A DNA stretch of 64,000 nt from an uncultured Oscillibacter sp. (GCA_910578935.1 CAJTSM010000002.1:112940-176939); one strand, 5' to 3'; shown: positions 50,798 to 60,273, numbered from the stretch's first letter. The notes: a model not told the origin generated them from the sequence alone. Translations and numbers: made by a program.

Positions 50798-51130
50798 ATG
50801 GCGAATCGTGTGGTTGTCACGATCTGTGGGGAGGAATATACGTTCGTGGCGGAAGAGTCCCCCTCTTACATGCAAAAAGTTGGCGCTTATGTCGGCGACA
50901 AGATGGATGAGGTGCTTAACAGCACTCGCGTGGGCCGGACCGACGCCGCCGTCCTCACCGCCGCCAACATTGCCGACGAGCTGTTCAAGGCGCAAGCCGC
51001 CGCCGAACAGCTCCGCCGCCAGATCAAAGGCTATCTGGACGACGCCGGAAAGGCCCAGAGCCAAGTCAGCGAGCTGAAGCGGGAAATTCTCCGCCTTCAG
51101 CAGCGGCTGGACAGCCGCGGTTCCAAGTGA
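50798..51130 (+). CDS. zapA: Cell division protein ZapA
   Basis: 110 residues; binds and bundles FtsZ at mid-cell. N-terminal ZapA domain VVVTICGEEYTFVAEESPSYM, then a helical section (DAAVLTAANIADELFKAQAA) and a C-terminal coiled coil (QAAAEQLRRQIKGYLDDAGKA, then VSELKREILRLQQRLDS). The start has AGGAGGTTTTT. A TATACT box lies at 50729-50734. Its stop overlaps the U32 peptidase start (GTGA). Confidence 0.92.
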   Translation: MANRVVVTICGEEYTFVAEESPSYMQKVGAYVGDKMDEVLNSTRVGRTDAAVLTAANIADELFKAQAAAEQLRRQIKGYLDDAGKAQSQVSELKREILRLQQRLDSRGSK

Positions 51131-53181
51131 CGCCTGAACTGCTGGCTCCCGCCGGGTCGCCGGAAGCTCTGAAAGCCGCCGTGGAACACGGCGCAAACGC
51201 CGTCTACCTGGGCTGGGGGACTTTCAACGCCCGCCGGGGAGCGCAAAACTTTTCCCAAGAGGAATTTGCCCAGGCCGTGGCCTACTGCCACATCCGGGGC
51301 GTGCGGGTGTTTCTCACCCTGAACATCCTCCTGTCGGACCGGGAGCTGCCTGAGGCCCTGGAAACCGCCCGGACCGCCTCCCGGCTGGGGGTGGACGCGG
51401 TGCTGGTTCAGGACTGGGGCCTCTTTGACCTGCTCCGGCGCGCCCTGCCGGATCTTCCCCTCCACGCCAGCACGCAGATGAGTATCTTTACCTCCGGCGG
51501 CGCCCGGGAAATCGCCGCCGCCGGCTGTGAGCGGGTGGTGCTGGCCCGGGAGTGTTCAAAGGAAGAGACGGCGGTAATCTGCCGGAACGCCCCCGCGGAA
51601 GTGGAGTCTTTTGTCCATGGGGCGTTGTGCATGTGTTACTCCGGCCAGTGCGCTATGAGCGCCCTGATCGGCGGGCGCTCCGGCAACCGGGGACGCTGCG
51701 CGCAGCCCTGCCGCCTGCCTTACGGGGTCAATGAACCGGCAAAAGACCGGCGTCCTCTGAGCTTGAAAGATTCCTGCATGGCGGACCATCTTCAGGAGAT
51801 GGAAGACATGGGGGTTTCCTGCCTGAAAATCGAAGGACGGATGCGCCGTCCCGGTTATGTGGCCGCCGTCACGGAGATTTATGCCCGTCTTCTGAAGGAG
51901 GGGCGCAAGCCCAATTCCCGGGAACGGGAGATTTTGGAACGGGCCTTTTCCCGCTCCGGTTTTACCGACGCCTATTGGCGGGGGACAAAGGGGCCGGAGA
52001 TGCTGGGTTTTCGCCAGGAGAACGCGGAAGCGGCCCCCGCCGCCGAAGCGCCCCGCCGGGAAGCGGGCCGGGTGCCCGTTCGCTTCACCTGCCGGGTGAG
52101 GGCGGGACGTCCCTGCACCCTGACGGCGGAGGATGGGGATGGCCATTCCGTCACCGCCGCCGGGCCCGTTCCGGAAGCCGCCCGGAACCGGGCGCTGACT
52201 CCGGAGGATCTGTCCGCCCGGCTGGGTAAAACCGGCGGAACCCCTTACCGCTGCGAGCATGTAGAGGCCCTGGCGGAACCGGGGCTCTCCCTTTCCGCCG
52301 CCAGCCTCAACGGTTTGCGGCGAGAGGTTCTGGATGCCCTCAGCGCCGCCCGGTCCCTCCCGCCCCGGCGGCGGGAACTGGATGTCCCGCCCCTGCCGGA
52401 TTTCGACGGTTCGGAGGCGGAGCCCCGCTTTACGGTTTCCGTCGCCACTGCCGCCCAGCTTACCGGGGGTATTTTGAACTTCCGGCCCGCCCGGGTCTAT
52501 ATGCCCTTGGAGCTGCTGGCAGATCTGTCCTCTTTGCCGGAAGCGGAGACGGAATACTGCGCCGTCCTGCCCCGGGTCTGGCGGGACCGGGATGAGGACC
52601 TGCTTCGCCGCCGCCTGGAGAAGGCCCGTTCCTTGGGGGTCACGGGGCTGCTTCTGGGCAACCTGGGACACTTCTCCCTGGCCCGGGGCAAAGACTGGAG
52701 GCTTTACGGAGATTACGGGCTGAACGTGTTCAACAGCCGTTCCCTGGCCTGGCTCCGGGAAAGGGGGCTGGAATCCGCCTGCCTTTCCTTTGAGCTGCGC
52801 TTTTCTCAGATGCGGGATCTGCGGAAGGTCCTTCCCACCGAGTCCATCATCTATGGACGGCTGCCGCTGATGATTACGGAGAACTGCCTGATTCAAAACA
52901 CAGCGGGCTGCCGCTGCGGCCGCCCCAACTTCCTGAACGACCGCACCGGCGCGGCCTTCCCCCTCCTCCCCGCTTTTGGACACCGGACGGAGGTTCAGAA
53001 CAGCTGTCCTCTTTGGCTGGCGGACCGCCCGGATTGGCGGCGCCTGGGGCTGGCTTACGCCCGTCTCCGTTTTACCACGGAGTCTCCGGAGGAGTGCGTC
53101 CGAGCTTTTCGAGGTTATCAGGAGGGCTCCGCCGCCGCCGGGGAATTTACCAGGGGCCTCTATCTGCGGGGTGTAGAATGA
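51127..53181 (+). CDS. U32-family peptidase with DUF3656-type C-terminal region
   Basis: 684 residues from a GTG overlapping the zapA stop. The first part is the U32/YrrO-type domain: LLAPAGSPEALKAAVEHGAN, then YLGWGTFNARRGAQNF, and the cysteine cluster GALCMCYSGQCAMSALIGGR with GRCAQPCRLPYG. SCLKIEGRMRRPGYVAAVTE is also family-diagnostic. Bacterial U32 proteins of this type are tRNA-hydroxylation or prephenate-linked enzymes as well as collagenase-like proteases, so the family name overstates what is known. The zapA-U32 order is common in Clostridia. Confidence 0.9.
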   Translation: MTPELLAPAGSPEALKAAVEHGANAVYLGWGTFNARRGAQNFSQEEFAQAVAYCHIRGVRVFLTLNILLSDRELPEALETARTASRLGVDAVLVQDWGLFDLLRRALPDLPLHASTQMSIFTSGGAREIAAAGCERVVLARECSKEETAVICRNAPAEVESFVHGALCMCYSGQCAMSALIGGRSGNRGRCAQPCRLPYGVNEPAKDRRPLSLKDSCMADHLQEMEDMGVSCLKIEGRMRRPGYVAAVTEIYARLLKEGRKPNSREREILERAFSRSGFTDAYWRGTKGPEMLGFRQENAEAAPAAEAPRREAGRVPVRFTCRVRAGRPCTLTAEDGDGHSVTAAGPVPEAARNRALTPEDLSARLGKTGGTPYRCEHVEALAEPGLSLSAASLNGLRREVLDALSAARSLPPRRRELDVPPLPDFDGSEAEPRFTVSVATAAQLTGGILNFRPARVYMPLELLADLSSLPEAETEYCAVLPRVWRDRDEDLLRRRLEKARSLGVTGLLLGNLGHFSLARGKDWRLYGDYGLNVFNSRSLAWLRERGLESACLSFELRFSQMRDLRKVLPTESIIYGRLPLMITENCLIQNTAGCRCGRPNFLNDRTGAAFPLLPAFGHRTEVQNSCPLWLADRPDWRRLGLAYARLRFTTESPEECVRAFRGYQEGSAAAGEFTRGLYLRGVE

Positions 53182-53240
53182 ATACAAATCGTTGAATTTC
53201 GATAGAATATTACAAAATAGAATGACACGGGAGCGTTACC

Positions 53241-53678
53241 ATGAGAGAGACGAAGGAGTTAAAGGTTAAATATATCGCGGAGGGCCTGGAGGAACTCCGC
53301 TGTGTCCCCGGGTGTGACTGGGTGGATTTGCGGGCCGCGGAGGACTTATCTTTAAAAGCCGGGGAGTTCCGGCTGATTCCCCTGGGAATTGCCGTGGCTC
53401 TGCCAGAGGGGTACGAAGCCCATGTGGTTCCCCGGAGCTCCACCTTTAAAAACTATGGGTTGCTGCAAGCCAACTCCATGGGCGTGGTGGACTGCTCCTA
53501 CCGAGGGGACGGGGACCAGTGGCACTGGCCCGCCTATGCCACCCGGGACGTGGAAATTCCAAAAAATACCCGGCTCTGCCAGTTCCGCCTTGTGGAGAAC
53601 CAGCCCCCCCTGCTCTTTACCCGGGTGGAGCGTTTGGAAGGCCCTGACCGGGGGGGCTTTGGCTCCACCGGGAGATAA
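53241..53678 (+). CDS. dut: dUTP diphosphatase
   Basis: 145 residues; cuts dUTP to dUMP and pyrophosphate, protecting DNA from uracil. The five trimeric dUTPase motifs are recognisable: DWVDLRAAEDLSL, VPRSSTFKNYGLL, ANSMGVVDCSYRGDGDQW with the catalytic Asp, TRLCQFRLVE, and the Gly/Ser/Thr motif GGFGSTGR at the C-terminus. It lies 9 bases before maf, forming a nucleotide-house-cleaning pair. Confidence 0.95.
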   Translation: MRETKELKVKYIAEGLEELRCVPGCDWVDLRAAEDLSLKAGEFRLIPLGIAVALPEGYEAHVVPRSSTFKNYGLLQANSMGVVDCSYRGDGDQWHWPAYATRDVEIPKNTRLCQFRLVENQPPLLFTRVERLEGPDRGGFGSTGR

Positions 53679-53687
53679 GGAGGATTT

Positions 53688-54263
53688 ATGGCGCAAATTG
53701 TATTGGCCTCCGGGTCCCCCCGGCGGCGGGAACTTTTGGAGCGGATCGGTGTGACGGACTTTGTTGTCCGGGTGCCGGAGGTGGAAGAGTCTTTTCCCGA
53801 GGGATTGACACCTCAGGAGGTTGTATCCCACATCTCCCGGGAGAAGGCGGAGGCCGCCGTAAAACTCTGCGGGCCGGAGGAGATTGTTATCACTGCGGAC
53901 ACGATGGTCTTTTTGGACCAGGCCCGGCTGGGCAAACCCCGGGACGAGGCCCACGCCCTGGAAATGCTCACCGCCCTTCAGGGACGCAAGCACACCGTCT
54001 GCACCGGCGTCTCCGTCTGCCGGGGAGTCCGGCGGCTGACGGAGACGGAGTCCACGGATGTCTTCTTCCGCTCCGCCACGGAGGACGAGCTGAAACGCTA
54101 TATCGCCACCGGGGAACCCATGGACAAGGCCGGGGCCTACGGCGTACAGGGCCGGGGAGCCCTGCTGGTGGAGCGGCTGGAGGGAGACTTCTTCAATGTG
54201 ATGGGCCTTCCGGTGCTCCGTCTGGCCAGGATGCTGGAACAGTTTGGCGTTTCTCTTCTCTGA
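53688..54263 (+). CDS. maf: Maf-type nucleoside triphosphate pyrophosphatase
   Basis: 191 residues; cytosolic pyrophosphatase of non-standard NTPs (dTTP/UTP or m5UTP-type). Signatures: LASGSPRRRELLERIGVTDF at the start, ISREKAEAAVKL, ITADTMVFLDQARLGKPRDE with the catalytic Asp, and GAYGVQGRGALLVERLEGDFFNVMGLP. It follows dut and precedes mreC, a gene order common in Firmicutes (maf-radC-mreB-like). Confidence 0.94.
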   Translation: MAQIVLASGSPRRRELLERIGVTDFVVRVPEVEESFPEGLTPQEVVSHISREKAEAAVKLCGPEEIVITADTMVFLDQARLGKPRDEAHALEMLTALQGRKHTVCTGVSVCRGVRRLTETESTDVFFRSATEDELKRYIATGEPMDKAGAYGVQGRGALLVERLEGDFFNVMGLPVLRLARMLEQFGVSLL

Positions 54264-54328
54264 TCCTGTTTTCGGACCCTTTCTCTTTTCAGCAGAGATT
54301 CGACTCTTTGACCTTTTAGGTGATCGGT

Positions 54329-55171
54329 TTGAAAAATTTTTTGAAACAGCACGGGCTTTGGGTGCTTTTTGCCGCCGCCGTCCTTTCGGTGGCTTTGGCG
54401 GTAATGTCGGTGCTCAGCGCCAACTCTTCCCCGCTGGTAAACCTGACGGGGATTCTCGTCTCGCCCTTCCGGGCGGGATATACGGCGGTGGCCAATTGGT
54501 TCAACGATTTACAGAATTACTATAAGGACACCACGGATCTTCAGGCGGAAAACGCCGCTCTCCGCCAACAGATTGCCCGGATGGAGGAAACGATTCGCCA
54601 GGCGGAGGCGGATGTGGAGGAAAATAAAAAATTCCGGGAGCTGATGAACCTGACAAAGCAGCGCCGGGACCTTTCCGATTTCGAAGCCGCCATGGTCACG
54701 GAACACGCCGTCACCAATTGGTCTTCTTCCCTGACACTGAACAAGGGAACCTCCCTGGGCATCGAGGTGGGAGACTGCGTAATTGACGAGTGTGGAAACC
54801 TGGTGGGAATTATCGACCGGGCGGGGTCCAACTGGTCCACCGTGCTGACTCTGGTGGACACGGACACGTCCCTGGGCGCCCAGGTATTCCGGACCAAGGA
54901 CCTGGGCGTGGCTCAGGGGGACTTCTCCATGATGCGGGAAAACCGCCTGCGGCTGAATTACCTGCCGGCGGACTGCTCTCCCCTGGCGGGGGATATTGTG
55001 GTGACCTCCGGCTTAAACGGTTATTATCCTTCCGGACTGGTAATCGGCTCCGTAGAAGAGGTTCAGCTGGACGATTCCGGCGCGGCCTCCTATGCCATCC
55101 TGGTACCGGCGGTGGACTTTAGCGCCCTGACGGAAGTTTTCGTCATCAAGTCCTTTGAAATTGTCACCTGA
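54329..55171 (+). CDS. mreC: Rod-shape protein MreC
   Basis: 280 residues if it starts at the TTG at 54329 (AGGTGAT site); a GTG at 54320 adds 3 residues. One N-terminal membrane helix (LWVLFAAAVLSVALAVMSVL) is followed by a coiled coil (LQAENAALRQQIARMEETIR) and the beta-barrel MreC domain (NKGTSLGIEVGDCVIDECGN, TSGLNGYYPSGLVIGSVEEV). It guides the elongasome around the cell. No mreB is in the window; mreD and a PBP follow. Confidence 0.9.
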   Translation: MKNFLKQHGLWVLFAAAVLSVALAVMSVLSANSSPLVNLTGILVSPFRAGYTAVANWFNDLQNYYKDTTDLQAENAALRQQIARMEETIRQAEADVEENKKFRELMNLTKQRRDLSDFEAAMVTEHAVTNWSSSLTLNKGTSLGIEVGDCVIDECGNLVGIIDRAGSNWSTVLTLVDTDTSLGAQVFRTKDLGVAQGDFSMMRENRLRLNYLPADCSPLAGDIVVTSGLNGYYPSGLVIGSVEEVQLDDSGAASYAILVPAVDFSALTEVFVIKSFEIVT

Positions 55172-55315
55172 GCCGCCGCAAAGTCCGCTTGATTTCGTTT
55201 CCGCCTTATGGCGGGAACCCCGCCCCCTCCCCTGTTCCGCCTCTCCCGGGACAAACACCGCGCTGGTTTGTCTCGGGATGCGGAGGTATCTTTCTTCTGC
55301 CGAAAGGGCTTTCCT

Positions 55316-55828
55316 ATGATTGCGAGAAACGAAACCATCTTCAAATGGTCCCTCTACGCCGCCGCCACGGCTCTTTGCCTGCTGGTACAGGGGAGTCTTC
55401 TCCAACGGCTGGTGTTCTGGGGCGTCACTCCCTTTCTCTATCCTCTTCTGGCGGCGATTCCCGCCACTTTCGAAGGCCCCCTGGCAGGGACCATCTTTTC
55501 CCTTTTTCTGGGGTTGGTCTGTGACTTGCTGCTGCCGGGGCCGGTTCCCTGTCTTTACACCCTGCTCTTCCCCCTGACGGGTCTTTGCGCCGGGCTTTTG
55601 TCCCAAAGCTGGCTCCCCGCCGGATTTTTCTGTTCCTGTATTTCCGCCGCCGCCGCCTTTTTGCTTCACGGCGCTTTCCGCTGTTTGATTCTCTGGATGC
55701 GGGGGACCGCCGCCTGGGAGGCCGGGGCCCTCCTTACGCTCCACGAGTTCTGCATCGCCGTCCCCTTTGTGATCCCCCTGACCCTGCTTTACCGCTTCGT
55801 TTTTCGAAGAACGCATTTGGACGACTAA
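55316..55828 (+). CDS. mreD: Rod-shape protein MreD
   Basis: 170 residues from the ATG at 55316 (GAAAGGG site). Four to five hydrophobic segments (IFKWSLYAAATALCLLVQGS, FLYPLLAAIPATFEGPLAGT, IFSLFLGLVCDLL) match MreD in size, hydrophobicity and position between mreC and the PBP. The 55172-55315 gap holds a hairpin (CCGGGACAAAC / GTTTGTCTCGG, about 55247-55277) that may modulate read-through. Confidence 0.82.
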   Translation: MIARNETIFKWSLYAAATALCLLVQGSLLQRLVFWGVTPFLYPLLAAIPATFEGPLAGTIFSLFLGLVCDLLLPGPVPCLYTLLFPLTGLCAGLLSQSWLPAGFFCSCISAAAAFLLHGAFRCLILWMRGTAAWEAGALLTLHEFCIAVPFVIPLTLLYRFVFRRTHLDD

Positions 55829-56016
55829 CTCACGTTTTTTGAAGGACTGTAGCGACATTTGATTCTGTGAAGCAGCCTCTTAGCGGGGTATGTCCCCGAA
55901 GGGGGGGCGGTAAGCAAAAGAACTTTCACTCGCCCTGACGCTCCGGACTTCATTCAAGTCCCTGCGGCGGCAGCGCAGTCTCTTATTTCCGCAGACTTTT
56001 TATAGAAAGGCATTCT

Positions 56017-58188
56017 ATGGACCGCAAGGAAATGCAAAATACCCGTCTCTACCTGCTGGCCGTTTTCCTGGTGCTGACGCTGACCGCCTATCTCTTTGTG
56101 CTTTACGACGTACAGGTCATTCATCATGAGAAATACGCCGCCCAGGCCATCCGCTCCATTGTCCGCACGGAGAAGGTGGAGGCCTCTCGGGGAATCATCA
56201 CCGACCGCAACGGCAAGCCCCTGGTCAGCAACCGCTCCACTTATGATCTCACCTTCGACGCCGCCCTCCTCTCCCCTGACGACGACAGCAACCAGGCAAT
56301 CCTGCGCCTGGTTCAGCTCTGCCAGGAGAAGGGCGTGCTCTGGAATGACAACCTTCCCATCTCCCGGCTGGCCCCCTACACCTACACCGTGGACCAGATG
56401 GACAACCAGCAGAAACGGCTCTTCCTGGCCTACCTCAAGAGCCTGAAGCCCTGCGCCGAGGCCCTGGGGGAATACCTCCTCCGCCACCCGGAGGCCGTCT
56501 CCACCCCGGAGCCCGAGCCGGAGGAGGGAAGCACGGAGGAGCTCTCCCCCAAGAAGCGGGCCCAGGCCCTGCTGGACCGCCTGATACCCGACGATCTGAC
56601 GGAGGACCTGCTGATGGATGCCGGGGTTACCCCCGCCCAGCTCATCGGCGCCATGCGGGGGGAGCTGGACATCCCCGAGCACTACACCATGACCCAGGCC
56701 CGGATGGTGCTGGGGGTCCAGTACGAGCTCTCCGTCCGGAAGCTGGACAACTACGCCGCCTACGTCCTGGCCCAGGATATCGACACCCCCTTCATCTCCC
56801 TCCTCAGCGACGGGAATTACGCCGGGGCCAAGGTGACCCTCTCCTCCGTCCGGGAATACGAGACCACCAGCGCCGCCCACATCCTGGGCTACGTGGGCAA
56901 AATCGGCATTGAGGACGACTACCCCTCCCTGAAGAAAAAGGGTTATGACTACGACGACCTCATCGGCAAGGAGGGGGCGGAGCTGGCCTTTGAGGACTAC
57001 CTCAAGGGCAAGGACGGCCTCCGCATGGTAGCCACCAACGACGAGGGCAAGATCACCGGGGAATACTACTCCACGGAGCCCGTTCCCGGCAGTATTGTGG
57101 AACTGACCATTGACCTGGACTTTCAGTCCCAGGTAGAGGGATTTTTGGAGGAAACCGTTACCCGCCTGAACGCCGACGGTGATGAAGAACGGGGCGCCGG
57201 GGCGGCGGTTGTTCAGGTGGGCACCGGCGAGGTGCTGGCCCTGGCCTCCTGTCCCTCCTACGACCTCTCCACCTGGCGGGAGGACTTCGCCCAGCTCAAC
57301 GCCGACCCCCGCACCCCCATGTACAACCGGGCCGCCATGAACGGCTATCCCCCGGGCTCTACCCTGAAGCCCTTTACCGCCATGGCGGGCCTTCTCAGCG
57401 GGAAGATCACCCTGACGGAAAAGATCCGGGACACCGGCAAATGGGTCTATCCCAAGGATGAAAACAGCTACAGCTTTTGCTGGAAGCACTCCGGCCATGG
57501 CCTCTTAAACGTCACCGGGGCCATCACCAACTCCTGCAACTACTTCTTCTCGGAGCTGGGCTACCGGATGCAGATGGACGGCCTGCGGGAATACCTGGTT
57601 CAGTTCGGCCTGGGGGAAAAGACGGGCATCGAAATTCCCGAGACCGCCGGTCTCCTGCCTGAGAACCCCCAGGGCCAGGACCAGGCCCCCTGGGCGGCCT
57701 ACGGCCAGGGCAGCCAGCTCTACTCCCCTCTCCAGCTGGCCAACTACATCGCCACCCTGGTTTCCGGCGGGAAGCACTGCCAGGCCCACCTTTTAAAAGC
57801 CGCCAAGGCCTATGACAACTCTGAGGTCATCGCCGTGGGAAACACGGAGCCCGTCAACGAAATCGACATCAGCGACGAGTACCTCCAGGCGGTGAAGGAG
57901 GGCATGAAGGGCCTGGTGGAGGGCACCCTCTCCCCCTACTTCCGGAACTGCGTGGTCTCCGCCGGAGCCAAGACCGGCACCTCCCAGGTCAAGGCCGACA
58001 CGAAGAACCACGGTGTCTTTGTCTGCTTCGCCCCCTATGACGACCCGCAGATCGCCGTGGCCATCGCCATCGAGCGGGCGGACGCCGGCGCGGCCCTGGC
58101 CTCTACGGCCGTGAATATTCTCAACGCCTATTTTACTCCTGACGAGGACATCACCGGCGTCACCGGGGAGAATCAGCTCCTGCCATAA
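56017..58188 (+). CDS. mrdA: Class B penicillin-binding protein (PBP2/MrdA type)
   Basis: 723 residues. There is one N-terminal membrane helix (YLLAVFLVLTLTAYLFVLYD), a dimerisation domain starting ASRGIITDRNGKPLVSNRST, and a transpeptidase domain with S448-TLK451 (SxxK), S506-C-N508 (SxN) and KTG at 652. It crosslinks lateral-wall peptidoglycan with the Mre/RodA elongasome. A charged loop (PEPEPEEGSTEELSPKK around 165) is an insertion compared with Gram-negative PBP2. The 55829-56016 gap before it shows nothing definite. Confidence 0.93.
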   Translation: MDRKEMQNTRLYLLAVFLVLTLTAYLFVLYDVQVIHHEKYAAQAIRSIVRTEKVEASRGIITDRNGKPLVSNRSTYDLTFDAALLSPDDDSNQAILRLVQLCQEKGVLWNDNLPISRLAPYTYTVDQMDNQQKRLFLAYLKSLKPCAEALGEYLLRHPEAVSTPEPEPEEGSTEELSPKKRAQALLDRLIPDDLTEDLLMDAGVTPAQLIGAMRGELDIPEHYTMTQARMVLGVQYELSVRKLDNYAAYVLAQDIDTPFISLLSDGNYAGAKVTLSSVREYETTSAAHILGYVGKIGIEDDYPSLKKKGYDYDDLIGKEGAELAFEDYLKGKDGLRMVATNDEGKITGEYYSTEPVPGSIVELTIDLDFQSQVEGFLEETVTRLNADGDEERGAGAAVVQVGTGEVLALASCPSYDLSTWREDFAQLNADPRTPMYNRAAMNGYPPGSTLKPFTAMAGLLSGKITLTEKIRDTGKWVYPKDENSYSFCWKHSGHGLLNVTGAITNSCNYFFSELGYRMQMDGLREYLVQFGLGEKTGIEIPETAGLLPENPQGQDQAPWAAYGQGSQLYSPLQLANYIATLVSGGKHCQAHLLKAAKAYDNSEVIAVGNTEPVNEIDISDEYLQAVKEGMKGLVEGTLSPYFRNCVVSAGAKTGTSQVKADTKNHGVFVCFAPYDDPQIAVAIAIERADAGAALASTAVNILNAYFTPDEDITGVTGENQLLP

Positions 58189-58214
58189 CCGGAAACCTTT
58201 TGGTGGCATGTTCT

Positions 58215-58241
58215 GTAGGAGCGGACCCACGGGTCCGCCCC
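58215..58241. repeat. REP-like palindrome, GTCCGCC variant
   Basis: GTAGGAGCGGACCC-loop-GGGTCCGCCCC, self-complementary, between the PBP gene and the first parS. Confidence 0.5.
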
Positions 58242-58248
58242 AACGGTG

Positions 58249-58264
58249 TGTTTCACGTGAAACA
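58249..58264. other. parS site 1
   Basis: Perfect 16-base parS consensus TGTTTCACGTGAAACA, 41 bases before the GH13 gene. It is a ParB/Spo0J loading site. Confidence 0.9.
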
Positions 58265-58304
58265 ATTGCATTTCCCTCAATCCTACAAACAAGGAGTTTT
58301 TTGA

Positions 58305-60185
58305 ATGAACGTTTCTGCCGTCTTCGACTCCCGCGACGCTCACTGCAAGAAGCCCTATGGCGCCCTTCCCTGTGGGAAGGAGTGGTCCCTCACCTGCCGT
58401 CCCCTCTCCAACGAAGGGTTTACCCACTGTTCCGTCATCATCCGCCGGGAGTTTGCCGGTCATGAGATGGAGGTGGAAATGCCCTTCACCGGATTTTGGG
58501 AGGATCGGGCCTGTTTCTCCCTCTCTCTTGTCCCCTTTCAGGTGCCGGAGCTGGCCTGGTATTGGTTCCGTTTTTGGCGGGACGACGGCACCGGCTGTCT
58601 CTTAGACAAGACCGGCTACCGCAGTACGGGAGAACCCGTCCCCTGGCAGCTCACTGTTTATGAGGAGAGCCACACGCCCGCCTGGTTCGGCGAGGGCGTG
58701 ACCTATCAGATTTTTCCCGACCGCTACTGCCGCTTGGAGCTCCCGGACCCGGCGGGGCTGATTGGGGACCGCTGGGTCCATGAAGACTGGGATCAAACTC
58801 CCGCTTGGAGGCCGGAGGGCGGTGAGATCAAGAATCGGGACTTCTTTGGAGGCTCTCTGGCCGGTGTGGCTGCCCATTTGGATGACTTGGCGGCTTTGGG
58901 CGTGACTACCTTGTACTTCTGCCCCATTTTTGAATCCGCTTCCAATCACCGCTATAACACGGCGGACTACACAAAGATCGATCCCATGCTGGGCACAGAA
59001 GCGGATTTTCGGGACCTCTGCGTCAAGGCAAGGGAAAAAGGAATTCGCATTTTGCTGGATGGCGTTTTTAACCACACCGGCTCTCAGAGCGTCTATTTTA
59101 ACGCCGACGGCTTTTATCCCACCTTGGGTGCGGCTCAGAGCAAAGACAGCCCCTATTACGACTGGTTCCAATTCAGCCAGTGGCCGGGGGCCTATGACTC
59201 CTGGTGGGGCATCAGCACCCTGCCCAATGTTCGGGAGGACTGCCCGGCTTACGTGGATTATATGATTCAGGGCGAAGATTCCGTGGTAAAACACTGGCTT
59301 CGGGCCGGGGCTTCCGGCTGGCGGCTGGATGTGGCCGACGAGCTGCCGGGCGAGTTTATTGAAAAGCTCCGGGCCGCTGTGGAGGAGACGGATTCCGACG
59401 CCCTGGTGCTGGGAGAGGTCTGGGAGGATGCCAGCAATAAGATTTCTTATTCCCGCCGCCGGAGATACCTTCTGGGTAAAGAGCTCCACGGGGTCATGAA
59501 CTACCCTTTCCGAACCGCCCTTTTGAACTATCTGCTGGATGGTCCGGCGGAAGATTTTAAAGAGGCTATGGAAACGATCCGGGAAAATTATCCTCCCGCC
59601 GCTTTTTACTCCGCCATGAATTTCTTGGGGACTCACGATACCCCGCGGGCACTTACCGTGCTGGGAGGCTGCCCGCTTCCCGAGGGACGGGAGGCCCAGT
59701 CTGTCTTTTCCCTTACGCCCAGCCAGCGGGAAGCAGGATTGGAGCGGCTTCATGTGGCGGCGGCGGTTCTCTTTACTTTCCCCGGTTCCCCTATGATCTA
59801 TTATGGGGACGAGGCCGGGATGGAGGGCGCGTCGGACCCCTTTAACCGCCGGACTTATCCCTGGGGGCACGAGAATCAGGCGTTGCTGGACTGGTTTCGC
59901 TGGCTTGGCCAGCTCCGTAAGCGCCGTGCCTCCCTCCGCCGCGGTTCCCTTCTCTGGCTGGAGGCCGCAGGCCCTCTGCTGGCCTATCAGCGGGAAATTT
60001 CCGGTGAGGCCACTGCCACTTTGGTGAATGCCGGCCCGGAAGAGCGGACGGTCACTCTGCCGGAAGCGGGATATCGGGACCTGTGCACCGGGGAAACCAT
60101 CTCGGACAGGAAGGCTTTTGTCCCCCCCTACAGCGTCCGTCTGCTGGGCCGGGGCGAACATACAGGCGAACGTTGTTTCACGTGA
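58305..60185 (+). CDS. GH13 alpha-glycosidase, neopullulanase/cyclomaltodextrinase type
   Basis: 626 residues. An N-terminal beta domain (1 to about 115, GYRSTGEPVPWQLTVYEES) is followed by the catalytic barrel: YQIFPDRYCR, LDGVFNHTGSQSV, nucleophile D342 in GWRLDVADE, acid/base E371 in LGEVWED, and D445 in LGTHDTPR. A C-terminal beta domain with YGDEAGMEGASDP completes it. There is no signal peptide, so it acts on intracellular maltodextrins or cyclodextrins. Its stop codon lies inside parS site 2. It separates the parS sites from parA, an unusual location for a sugar enzyme. Confidence 0.92.
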   Translation: MNVSAVFDSRDAHCKKPYGALPCGKEWSLTCRPLSNEGFTHCSVIIRREFAGHEMEVEMPFTGFWEDRACFSLSLVPFQVPELAWYWFRFWRDDGTGCLLDKTGYRSTGEPVPWQLTVYEESHTPAWFGEGVTYQIFPDRYCRLELPDPAGLIGDRWVHEDWDQTPAWRPEGGEIKNRDFFGGSLAGVAAHLDDLAALGVTTLYFCPIFESASNHRYNTADYTKIDPMLGTEADFRDLCVKAREKGIRILLDGVFNHTGSQSVYFNADGFYPTLGAAQSKDSPYYDWFQFSQWPGAYDSWWGISTLPNVREDCPAYVDYMIQGEDSVVKHWLRAGASGWRLDVADELPGEFIEKLRAAVEETDSDALVLGEVWEDASNKISYSRRRRYLLGKELHGVMNYPFRTALLNYLLDGPAEDFKEAMETIRENYPPAAFYSAMNFLGTHDTPRALTVLGGCPLPEGREAQSVFSLTPSQREAGLERLHVAAAVLFTFPGSPMIYYGDEAGMEGASDPFNRRTYPWGHENQALLDWFRWLGQLRKRRASLRRGSLLWLEAAGPLLAYQREISGEATATLVNAGPEERTVTLPEAGYRDLCTGETISDRKAFVPPYSVRLLGRGEHTGERCFT

Positions 60186-60189
60186 AACA
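60174..60189. other. parS site 2, overlapping the GH13 stop codon
   Basis: TGTTTCACGTGAAACA; the TGA stop of the glycosidase is part of the palindrome. Confidence 0.9.
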
Positions 60190-60220
60190 TTTGGGGCTTG
60201 CCGGAAACGGCGGCCCCTTT

Positions 60221-60236
60221 TGTTTCACGTGAAACA
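60221..60236. other. parS site 3
   Basis: Perfect TGTTTCACGTGAAACA, 31 bases after site 2 and upstream of the parAB promoter. Confidence 0.9.
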
Positions 60237-60273
60237 TTTTTCTTGGTTCTTGCAAATTTTGTGTGATTATATC

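Noticed and set aside
55954..57498. Minus-strand open frame opposite the PBP
   Set aside because: SxxK, SxN and KTG motifs on the plus strand decide the gene.
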